Part shown: positions 43,201-49,125 of the stretch, piece after piece
Numbering within the stretch: the first letter of the stretch is position 1
Layout: each line of letters begins with the position of its first letter
NCBI GenBank assembly: GCA_012728855.1
Contig: JAAYEH010000689.1
Coordinates: 1 to 49,125, forward strand
Reading direction: 5' to 3'
Length of the DNA stretch: 49,125 nt
From: Rhodopirellula sp.
GTDB lineage: Bacteria > Planctomycetota > Planctomycetia > Pirellulales > Thermoguttaceae
Notes under the pieces: model-generated
The model's input: only the letters and a program-made list of their open reading frames with translations
Database searches by the model: none
What the model was told of the DNA's origin: nothing
Translations under genes and position numbers: made by a program

Positions 43201-43646
43201 CGCCAGCGACCGGCTTGCTCGGCCCGCTGATCGACCGGCGCCGTCGAGTCAAAGGCGAACTCCATGCCGGTCAAGTTGGTCAACGACACATGAGCGGCCT
43301 GGCGGGTGATCCAGTCGTCGTCTGCCAGCGCGTCCAACAGTGCGGCGACGGCCGTGCGGCCGCCGCACCAGGCCAGCGCCATCGCCGCCTGGCGTCGCGC
43401 TTCGACCGACTCGTCCTTCAGCCGTCGGATCAAAGCGTCTTCAGCCGAATAGGCGCGAAGAAAACCGATTGCCTCGGCGGCCCCGGCACGGACCGTGGCA
43501 TCGTCCGACCCCAGCAGCGACCGTTGCCGAACCAGTTGCCGCTCGAACGGCCCACACGCCGGTTCGACCTCCGCAACGGCCATCGCACCCCAAAAGGCTA
43601 CCGCGGCACTCAGAATCACCCATCTCAACGACAGCAAACGGGCCAT
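40224..43646 (-). CDS. HEAT-repeat / PD40 / HzsA-like cytochrome protein
   Basis: 1140 aa from the ATG at 43646, chosen for its perfect CGGAGG site 7 bp upstream and because a signal peptide starts there (LLSLRWVILSAAVAFWGAMAVAEV). The first ~600 residues are HEAT repeats (AVAALLDALADDDWITRQAAHVSL). The rest is a PD40/TolB-like propeller (DGRIVFSSTRSGILDEYHG), ending in a C-terminal part similar to the hydrazine synthase alpha-subunit-like domain. It carries one c-type haem motif, CVGCH (1076-1080). Related proteins are widespread in planctomycetes and are not hydrazine synthases; the function is unknown. A periplasmic redox or scaffold role is inferred. Confidence 0.85.
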   Translation of the reverse strand: MARLLSLRWVILSAAVAFWGAMAVAEVEPACGPFERQLVRQRSLLGSDDATVRAGAAEAIGFLRAYSAEDALIRRLKDESVEARRQAAMALAWCGGRTAVAALLDALADDDWITRQAAHVSLTNLTGMEFAFDSTAPVDQRAEQAGRWRAWWAAAPAGRPPDNVLTLVSRSENDPWRVERGLRALGTLGGAGATEAILNRLGEEPPTEPDWRPVVRAGIRALGRLRDPSGFDALVGWLDNTMWARCAADALGDFGDPRAVPALLAAYPRYAKQLDGNYPPHVPPDDNWGAPPSDVAEDRMLETPYAISYALCRLPLDGAEDRKTLRRLAPLVMANLPSDHDRFMLYEPAVPDLLTRHLMEQTGLRQEACEHAFELLGQTRRVEKPADAPPWPKAPAAAEIAPAPRETIYIATWLPVLCTDEKDLPRLVNLLEHEEGWVRINAAKTLAFLGDGRAVEPIAKLLARAKAEAEYGYCGTFKFDEYNDPAPRWREAYVRALGLLGAHEHTALLIKILNDSRSTLGVRYAAAQALADLLARGENPAAAAALAKAAAGHPFESIRHLADDALRSSRLAARPRPPRPATSPVAESVLEKPRVTVDTPAAKDADTRTAMPEAIIFIQGDNTMPNDVGTVELADRWRRTYVYSDPGPVYRPGRNLFVLRPPRPDGQVTPLTPFTDGYVGDGELSWDGREVLFAHRGEGNPWWHLWRIGVDGSGLEQLTDGPYHDVGPAWLPDGRIVFSSTRSGILDEYHGYQCNALYVMDPDGTGIERIATNAGRDNEPAVLADGRIAFCRLEMFYARIKTELTLHAVHSDGTQDVVLYGPERRAFWHGLDYGPRSRIGLVENPLTFGVLRMTQPQAMPDGRSIVVATQGGLALVGPLRDREKIITPHNKIWAYTTPFPLPDGRLLCAATPKQFDYDKIDLGLYLVDPATQEVELLYNDPAKADFEPRPVVARPPPMNQPTTTKPGAYSGRFVCGSVYTTQESIVPQRGRLVRLIEGMPAVARHSTHTNLWPVWKNHHGLHARVLGTMPLAPDGSFSVEVPADRLMHFQVLDSDRRVVGNQLTWIYPRAGETRGCVGCHERPHTAPGGSPPLALRYPPAKFFPSGDEFTYRAKAWMKGYLPPEVEERMRTVRAVNLLGR

Positions 43647-43663
43647 CAAGTATCCTCCGAGTA

Positions 43664-43685
43664 TGTCAGGCATTCCAGCCTGACA
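43664..43685. repeat. Hairpin directly upstream of the HEAT/cytochrome ribosome site
   Basis: Arms tgtcagg (43664-43670) and cctgaca (43679-43685) are perfectly complementary around an 8-base loop. It ends about 8 bp before the CGGAGG site and so lies in the 5' leader of the leftward gene. It could be a translational control element or a dispersed palindromic repeat of the kind seen elsewhere in these genomes. Confidence 0.5.
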
Positions 43686-43747
43686 GAGGCGCCGAGTCAG
43701 GCAGGAAAGTTCGACGTCCTCTCTCACTGCGACACGTCCTCGGTTCA

Positions 43748-43921
43748 ATATCGGTGTGGATGCTCCCCCATGGCATGGAGCATACGGCGCAAATTGACCA
43801 GGCCCGTCCGGTTCAAATGTAGAACAAGGACGGTAACGCGGCCGATGGCCGTCAAAGGAAGAACTTCCGTGTAGTCGTCACTCCAGGCGAAATGCTCGTG
43901 CCAGCGCATGCTGCGAGGGTG
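43748..43921 (-). pseudogene. C-terminal remnant of an HNH endonuclease
   Basis: About 55 residues beginning HPRSMRWHEHFAWSDDYTEVL and continuing PLTAIGRVTVLVLHLNR to NLRRMLHAMGEHPHRY. This matches the conserved C-terminal tail of bacterial HNH endonucleases encoded right after a small helical gene (LFHPRxxRWxxHFxWxxxxxxIxGxTxxGRxTVxxLxLNRxxLVxLRR). The HNH core itself (CxYC, DHIxP) is absent, so an internal deletion removed the catalytic part. The upstream gene 43945-44316 ends 24 bp away and is the usual neighbour. Confidence 0.7.
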
Positions 43922-43944
43922 GGCTTGCTGACTGGAGCCAAGAC

Positions 43945-44316
43945 TCAATCCGCCCAATGCTTGATTCCCAGTTGGCTCATCGTCTCGGACATCCCGGCTC
44001 CTCGCAAACGAGCCAATTCCGCCACACAGACCATCCGTTCAGCATGAACTTCCTCGATCCAGTCACTGAGTTGGACGCATTCGTGCTGCTGCTCGTCCGT
44101 TAGTTCGCCAGCTTTGCTTTTCTTCCACAACTCACGATATCGAGCGAGCTTCTCGGGGGACGGCGCTGCGCTGATTCGCTTGATCAATTCTGTTTCTTGC
44201 TTTGACAATGCCGGTTCCCGGCGGCTGGCCTCGACCTGCATGATTTCTCGGGCAAGTCGTTTCAGTTCGTCGCTGGACAGCCGGTGAACGGCCTCGATAA
44301 TCTGCTGTGTCGTCAT
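43945..44316 (-). CDS. Small helical protein, HNH-endonuclease neighbour
   Basis: 123 aa, all-helical and charged: IIEAVHRLSSDELKRLAREI at the start, SPEKLARYRELWKKSKAGELTDEQQHE in the middle, VCVAELARLRGAGMSETMSQLGI at the end. In many cyanobacteria and planctomycetes a gene of this type precedes an HNH endonuclease gene; here the HNH partner is reduced to its tail. An antitoxin-like or accessory role for the pair is possible, but none is established. Stands alone, divergent from the large RGL-like gene. Confidence 0.7.
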   Translation of the reverse strand: MTTQQIIEAVHRLSSDELKRLAREIMQVEASRREPALSKQETELIKRISAAPSPEKLARYRELWKKSKAGELTDEQQHECVQLSDWIEEVHAERMVCVAELARLRGAGMSETMSQLGIKHWAD

Positions 44317-44588
44317 CTACGGCACCCACGGAATTCTTGTCCAACAGTACAGTATTGAAATTGCCGCTTGCGCTGCAATCAGCTTGCGCTGCCCAGCAAC
44401 GGATGTCAATCCACCCCCACGGATGGATTCACAAAACAGGGATTAGCAATAAATCTGGGCCGCTGCCGGCAGTCGGATCGCCAGCTGGCCATTTTTCCGC
44501 ACAATCTATGTATGATAGTATGGATCGGCGCCCGCATTCACCTTGGACCACCAACTCGCTGCAGCGATGAAGATGAAAGAAGGTATTC

Positions 44589-47500
44589 ATGACATTGCAC
44601 CTGATACTCAGCGCGGCGTTTGCTCTCGGAACCGCCGCCGACACGGCCGCGGCGCCGAAAACGCTGCTGGTCGCCGGCACTGACGACAACTTCGTCGCCC
44701 GTGGACTTACTACCCTCGGAATCGATCACCAGCGGGTGAGCGTGGCCGAGTTTCGGGAAGTTTCGCTCTTCGATTACGACCTGGTGGTCTGGGGATTCGA
44801 CGAAGATCGGGCTCTGTTGGATGCTGACCCCACGCCCGTGCGACCTTTCATCGAGGCGGGCGGTGTGCTGCTGGGGTTCCGTTCGCCGGGCGAAGACACT
44901 TGGCTGCCCGTCCCGCTCCGCCGCGACAAGGCCTACGCTTTCGGCGAGATCCTCGTGCCCGAGCATCCCGTCTTCACCACGCCCCATCGGCTGGACCGCG
45001 ATTGCCTTCTGCAAGTCCACGGCGGCAGCGTCTATCGCGCTTTTTTCGAGTTGGGCGAGGGATGGATTCCGTTGGCGAGCACAGGAAAGGAGCAGGCGTG
45101 GGACAAGACGGAGGCGGCAGCCGCCGGTCCGCATTATGGGGTCGTCGAGCTACCGTTAGGCAAAGGTCGCATCCTGCTGGTGCAGATGATCCCCGCTTAC
45201 CACTGGTTCCACGACTCCGAAGGTGACAAAGACTCCGCGGGCGCGCGGTTGTTCGAGAATCTTGTGCGTTATGCGTCGAGCCGCGCGCCTCGAGCCGCCG
45301 CCGCCCGCCCGCCGCGTCGGGTGCCCGAAGGATTCCACGCCCATTGGCACGATTGCCTGGCGATGCCGCAGCGAGGCGACGGCCTGCCAATGGACGATCC
45401 CGCCTGGCAAACGTCGTCGCGCGGCCCGTATTCGGCAAAGATGGATCGCCGCGGCGTGCTCACCTTTGCCCACGCCGATGTTCCCAGCCAGGCCGGCAAC
45501 TTCGCCCAGATCAGCCGTATCGTGCCCGTTGCCGAAACGGCCGAATCGGTGACGCTTCGCTGGTACTATTCCGACACGTATTGCGGCGGCCGCGAGCGGA
45601 TCCTCGGCGGAGCCCAACACGGCCAGACGGCCCTGGAGAATTACAAACGCGATATCCGCTATGCCACGGTCCTGGTCAACGGTGAGCCGGTTTGGCAGCA
45701 GGACGTGCTGGGCCGCAACCCGCAGCCGGCGAAGTTGGCGTTCCGCACCGCCGAGATCGCCGAAATCGTGCGGCGAGCGGGCGGCCGCTGCGAGATCACC
45801 CTACGGATCGAGGATCGCAAAGGCTCCGGGGAGGAGCCCTTCGCCATCGACGCCTTCTTTGGAACGGTCGAAGTGATCGGCGACCTGCGTCGAGGCCCGG
45901 CCGCCGACCTCCTTACGGGCGACGACTTCCAAGCCGGCGAAGCGGGCTCCCTGAGCCTGCACGGTCGCTCGGGGATCGCGACGATGTCGCATACCGGCTT
46001 GGCGGGCCGGTTCGCCCTGGCGTTGCGATTGCGCGACGAGCACACCGGGCAGTCGCGACTCCGCGTGACCGCCAGTGGCCGGCCTGCCGCTGCCTGGACA
46101 CTCTCGGCCGATGACCACCGAACGTACTGGGCCGTGACCGCCCCGATCGCGCTTGAACCCGGCGCGCCGGTCCGCGTTGAGGCCGAAGCCGACGGCGACG
46201 AGACAGTCACGATCGACGAAGCGGCCGTGATTCCGGCCAGACTGCTGCCGGAGCCACTCGCCCCGGTATCGCCGCCGGCCGCTGGGGGCGACGGGGCGAG
46301 AACGGTCCGCTTCCCGATCACCATTCGCGAGTTGGCCGGCGTGGCGAGGCGGGCCGAAGTGGCCGCGCAGGGGCTGCCGTTTCCCGCCAAGTGCTTGCCA
46401 CAAACGGACGCGATCCGGGTGCTTGCGCCAGACGGCAAGCCGGTGCCGGTGCAAACCCGGCAGATCGCCGCCTGGCCTGACAAGACGGCCAAGATGGTGC
46501 TGGTGGCCTTCCCGGCTGATGTTGCCGCCGGCGGCGTCGCCACCTACACGGTTGAGGCGGGCCAACACGTCGCGCCGAACCCGCCCGCCGGCGGACTCGC
46601 GCTCCGCAAGGAAGCTGGCCGGCTGGTGATCGACACCGGAATCGTCACCGTCGCCGTCAGCAGCACCCACGGTCGCATTCTCGATGAGGTGCGACGCGGC
46701 GACACAGTACTCAAACCCGCGGGCGAAGTGTGGGATCTGGCCTTGGAGGATGCCGAGGGCCGGGTGGTCCGCACTCGCGACGCCGCCGTGACCGAAACCG
46801 AGATCGTCGAGGCTGGCCCGCTGCGAGCGTTAGTGGTCCGCAAGGGCGCCTTCAGCGATTCGGCCGGCACGCTGGTCGACTTCCGCTTGCAGCTTGAAGC
46901 GACTGCCGGCTCGGACGCTCTGCGAGTTCATGCCTGGATCGTCAACCGCGAAGAACAGCCCGAGGTCTATTTGAGGCGGTGGTCCATGTGCCTTGAGCGG
47001 GCAGGGACGAAGGGCAAGGTGTGGTTAGGTACTGAGGAAACGCGGGCGACCGATCCCGGCGCCGTGCTCTACCAGCACAGCCACGACACCCTCACTTGGA
47101 CGGGCGCCGATGGCCGGCGCTCACGGCAGAAAGGGCAGTCGCCCGGTTATGTGCGCGTCGGCGGCCTGGCCGTGGGCACGCGCTGGTTCTGGCAACGGTT
47201 CCCTCAGGCGATTCGATTCGAGAAGGAGAACGTTCGATTCGACTTCATCCCCGCGGCGTTCGATGAGGGTGACCTGCCAACCCGCTGGCGCGACCGAATG
47301 TTGGAAGTCACCGACCGCTACACGGTCGGCGGCGTCGGCTACCCCCAGTCTCCCGGCAAGATGGGGTTCTTCCGCCTGGCCCAGGGCGAGGCGCTCGGTC
47401 AGGAGATCCTCTTTGTGTTGGACGGCAAGGAGGTTGCCGAGGAAAACGCCCACCCGATGGCCCCCCTGGTTCAGCCGCTTCGTGCCGTGCCGAACCCGGA

Positions 47501-48599
47501 GTACACCGCCGGCACCGGCGCCTTCGGCGAGTTCCACCCCGTCGACGCGCTACGCTACGCTCGCTACGAGCAGAGCACGGAGCAAACCTACCAGAACATC
47601 CTGGCCCAGCGCGAGACTCGCCGGGAGTACGGCTTCGAAAACTTCGGCGACAGCACGTTTGAATGGGGATATGGCCCGTCCTACACCTACTGGAGCAACA
47701 GCGAGTACGACCACCACCACGGCTACGCGCTGGAGTATCTCCGCAGCGGCGATCCGAAGTGGTGGGGCCTCTGTGAACAAACTGCTCGCCACTACCGCGA
47801 CGTGGTCGTTGTTCACCACGCCCCTCCCGAAAGCGGTCTAAGAGGTGGCCCCCGTCACCATAATGCCACCTCGCAATGGATGCCCTCGCACGAGGAGCAA
47901 TACTGGATTGCCGACCATACCATGGCCGGCGCCAGTGCCGGCCACAGTTGGGCGGAGGGGATGATCGACTACTGGTTTCTTACCGGCGACCCCTGGGCAA
48001 AGGAAGTCGTCTACGGTCTGGCCGACTGGTACAGCGAAATCGCCGAGCGCAACCGCTTCGGAGCGGGCGGCCAGGAACGAGGGCCGGGGTGGACGCTGAT
48101 CGCCATATCGGCACTCTCCAATGCCACCGGCGGCGAGCGAATTCGCAATGCCGGCCGGATCGTTTCCGACTGGATCCTCCAATGGCAGGATCCGATCCGC
48201 GGCGTCGTTTCCGTTCCCATTTCCGAGCAGCCGAGTTACGAGGGCGGTTCGACGTTCATGCATGGCATCGTCGCACGCGGCCTGGGCCGCTGGTACGACA
48301 CAACAGGCGACCCCCGGGTAAAGGAGTCGCTCTTGGGGGTTGCCGAGTGGATTACCACGGAGCCGATGGGCGATCCCGGGGTATTTTGGTACAAACAAAG
48401 CCCGCAAAACAGCAATCGCTACAGCGCCACGGACCAATGCATGAGTGCGCTGAGCTACGCCTACCGAGAGAGCGGCGACCGCTGGTATGCCGAGACGGCC
48501 CAAGCCCTCCTGGCCCGCACCGGCGCGAACCGCCGCTCGATGAGCTGGTATCCTCAGTCGCTGGCGCACCTGGCTCCTCAGCCGGTGGATGAGAAATAA
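44589..48599 (+). CDS. Large secreted exo-rhamnogalacturonan lyase-like protein
   Basis: 1336 aa with an apparent signal peptide (LHLILSAAFALGTAADTAAA) and a GAAAGAAGG site. Residues ~22-235 look like a Rossmann/glutamine-amidotransferase-like (ThuA-type) domain: TLLVAGTDDNFV...YDLVVWGFDEDR...FIEAGGVLLGF. The middle region (about 240-560) appears beta-rich. From about 575 the PcRGLX/YetA-type architecture follows: a RIFT-like first domain (ITIRELAGVARRAEVAAQGLPF...PVQTRQIAAW), a beta-sandwich and a C-terminal alpha/alpha-toroid rich in Trp/Tyr/His (YGPSYTYWSNSEYDHHHGYALEY, AGASAGHSWAEGMIDYW). This suggests a lyase acting on rhamnogalacturonan-like glycans. Assignment by pattern; the N-terminal domain fusion is unusual. 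Confidence 0.75.
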   Translation: MTLHLILSAAFALGTAADTAAAPKTLLVAGTDDNFVARGLTTLGIDHQRVSVAEFREVSLFDYDLVVWGFDEDRALLDADPTPVRPFIEAGGVLLGFRSPGEDTWLPVPLRRDKAYAFGEILVPEHPVFTTPHRLDRDCLLQVHGGSVYRAFFELGEGWIPLASTGKEQAWDKTEAAAAGPHYGVVELPLGKGRILLVQMIPAYHWFHDSEGDKDSAGARLFENLVRYASSRAPRAAAARPPRRVPEGFHAHWHDCLAMPQRGDGLPMDDPAWQTSSRGPYSAKMDRRGVLTFAHADVPSQAGNFAQISRIVPVAETAESVTLRWYYSDTYCGGRERILGGAQHGQTALENYKRDIRYATVLVNGEPVWQQDVLGRNPQPAKLAFRTAEIAEIVRRAGGRCEITLRIEDRKGSGEEPFAIDAFFGTVEVIGDLRRGPAADLLTGDDFQAGEAGSLSLHGRSGIATMSHTGLAGRFALALRLRDEHTGQSRLRVTASGRPAAAWTLSADDHRTYWAVTAPIALEPGAPVRVEAEADGDETVTIDEAAVIPARLLPEPLAPVSPPAAGGDGARTVRFPITIRELAGVARRAEVAAQGLPFPAKCLPQTDAIRVLAPDGKPVPVQTRQIAAWPDKTAKMVLVAFPADVAAGGVATYTVEAGQHVAPNPPAGGLALRKEAGRLVIDTGIVTVAVSSTHGRILDEVRRGDTVLKPAGEVWDLALEDAEGRVVRTRDAAVTETEIVEAGPLRALVVRKGAFSDSAGTLVDFRLQLEATAGSDALRVHAWIVNREEQPEVYLRRWSMCLERAGTKGKVWLGTEETRATDPGAVLYQHSHDTLTWTGADGRRSRQKGQSPGYVRVGGLAVGTRWFWQRFPQAIRFEKENVRFDFIPAAFDEGDLPTRWRDRMLEVTDRYTVGGVGYPQSPGKMGFFRLAQGEALGQEILFVLDGKEVAEENAHPMAPLVQPLRAVPNPEYTAGTGAFGEFHPVDALRYARYEQSTEQTYQNILAQRETRREYGFENFGDSTFEWGYGPSYTYWSNSEYDHHHGYALEYLRSGDPKWWGLCEQTARHYRDVVVVHHAPPESGLRGGPRHHNATSQWMPSHEEQYWIADHTMAGASAGHSWAEGMIDYWFLTGDPWAKEVVYGLADWYSEIAERNRFGAGGQERGPGWTLIAISALSNATGGERIRNAGRIVSDWILQWQDPIRGVVSVPISEQPSYEGGSTFMHGIVARGLGRWYDTTGDPRVKESLLGVAEWITTEPMGDPGVFWYKQSPQNSNRYSATDQCMSALSYAYRESGDRWYAETAQALLARTGANRRSMSWYPQSLAHLAPQPVDEK

Positions 48600-48603
48600 C
48601 GAG

Positions 48604-48636
48604 AAAAGCCCCCGAAGCATAGCCTCGGGGGCTTTT
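48604..48636. terminator. Bidirectional intrinsic terminator
   Basis: aaaagcccccga ... tcgggggctttt: a 12-bp perfect stem with A and T flanks on both sides, starting 4 bp after the stop of the large RGL-like gene and 10 bp from the 5S rRNA 3' end. It can serve the rightward gene and the leftward rRNA operon. Confidence 0.92.
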
Positions 48637-48646
48637 CGTGAATGAA

Positions 48647-48755
48647 TTCCGGCAGCACCTACTCTCGCACTTTTGGTACTACCATCGGCCCTAGAAGCTT
48701 AACGGCCGTGTTCGGTATGGGAACGGGTGTGACCTTCCAGGTATAGCCGCCGGAA
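48647..48755 (-). rRNA. rrf: 5S ribosomal RNA
   Basis: On the minus strand it reads ttccggcggctatacctgg, then the conserved cccgttcccatacc and gaacacgg core and the gagagtagg tail, closing with ctgccggaa that pairs with the start. Length about 109 nt, standard for 5S. It lies between the terminator and the 23S gene in the order 23S-5S. Confidence 0.97.
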
Positions 48756-48842
48756 AAGAGCGAACGAGCCGTGAGGGGCTCGTCCGCTCGTTTTGGTGTG
48801 GGATGAGTGGCTCCGGCGTATTCAGCCAGGAGCGTTGGATAC

Positions 48843-49125
48843 ATGTGGCCAAGCATTCGCCCGTTAGTACCGGTTAGCTGAACACGTTACCGTGCTTACA
48901 CATCCGGCCTATCGACCTGGTAGTCTTCCAGGGGGCTTTCGACCTTTCGGTCTTACGAAACCTCATCTTGGAGAAGGCTTCACGCTTATATGCTTTCAGC
49001 GTTTATCCTTTCCGTACATAGCTATCCAGCCGTGCCGCTAGCGCGACAACTGGCACACCAGAGGTACGTCCTTCTAAATCCTCTCGTACTAAAGAAGAAC
49101 CTCCGCAAGTTTCGTGCGCCCACAG
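48843..49125 (-). rRNA. rrl: 23S ribosomal RNA, 3' end (partial)
   Basis: Reads leftward into the window from beyond its right edge. The minus strand contains the sarcin-ricin loop core agtacgagagga (complement of 49079-49090) and ends with gctaaccggtactaac and the following ~20 nt as in other 23S 3' ends. The 3' boundary (about 48843) is estimated by alignment to the E. coli end. Only about 283 nt are visible; the 5' part and the 16S lie outside, and no tRNA is visible between 23S and 5S. Confidence 0.96.

Noticed and set aside
44489..44517. TATGAT at 44512 as a promoter for the large RGL-like gene
   Set aside because: A -10-like hexamer is present, but there is no matching -35 at 16-18 bp, so it is not listed as a promoter.

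Overview
The window looks like part of a chromosome from a Planctomycetota bacterium, most likely of the Pirellulales / Thermoguttaceae type. This is inferred from gene content: a PQQ-type beta-propeller giant with an internal methyltransferase, a Tat-exported Gfo/Idh/MocA oxidoreductase, a HEAT-repeat/PD40/HzsA-like cytochrome, an ExbB-ExbD-ExbD-TPR-TPR operon, a DUF1580 protein and tandem Uma2 genes. The DNA is GC-rich, so long open frames also appear on the strand opposite most genes; these were treated as shadows. No database search was possible, so family names rest on motifs recognised by eye.

Layout. 1-1305: a palindromic repeat followed by two tandem Uma2-type nuclease genes. 1394-7569 (minus): a Wzx/Wzy-type exopolysaccharide module in the order outer-membrane export lipoprotein, Wzc-like tyrosine autokinase, O-antigen-ligase/polymerase with a TPR tail. 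7897-11788: a DUF4254 protein and a divergent run of an endonuclease/exonuclease/phosphatase-fold protein, an M28 (glutaminyl-cyclase-like) peptidase and two small membrane proteins. 12040-14825: a TPR protein and a second Wza-like export protein, 2 bp apart. 15187-19224 (minus): AMP nucleosidase and the PQQ/methyltransferase giant. 19470-23900 (plus): Gfo/Idh oxidoreductase, an orphan DUF1580 protein and a secreted GH10-like protein.

23946-34450 (minus): five envelope genes (two large TPR proteins, ExbB, two ExbD) followed in the same direction by a SNF2 helicase whose stop codon overlaps the start of a SWIM zinc-finger gene. 34451-34835 holds a 115-bp element with perfect 24-bp terminal inverted repeats. 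34836-37463 (minus) is glnD, the PII uridylyltransferase. 37464-40150 is an accessory island: a fragment of a phage terminase large subunit, then a translationally coupled trio (DUF2293 protein, PD-(D/E)XK-like protein, small membrane-anchored protein), then two small unknown genes, one frameshifted. 40224-43646 (minus) is the HEAT/PD40/HzsA-like cytochrome. 43748-44316 holds a small gene followed by the C-terminal scar of an HNH endonuclease. 44589-48599 is a very large secreted protein resembling exo-rhamnogalacturonan lyases. The window ends in an rRNA operon read leftward: a bidirectional terminator, 5S rRNA and the 3' end of 23S rRNA.

How the genes work together. The two capsule/EPS export sets, the secreted carbohydrate-active proteins and the TonB-type energising operon fit a cell that makes its own extracellular polysaccharide and takes up or breaks down complex plant or algal glycans. 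The island at 37.5-40.2 kb is the best place to look for something undescribed: nuclease-like and membrane genes are coupled by ATGA and GTGA overlaps beside a prophage scar.
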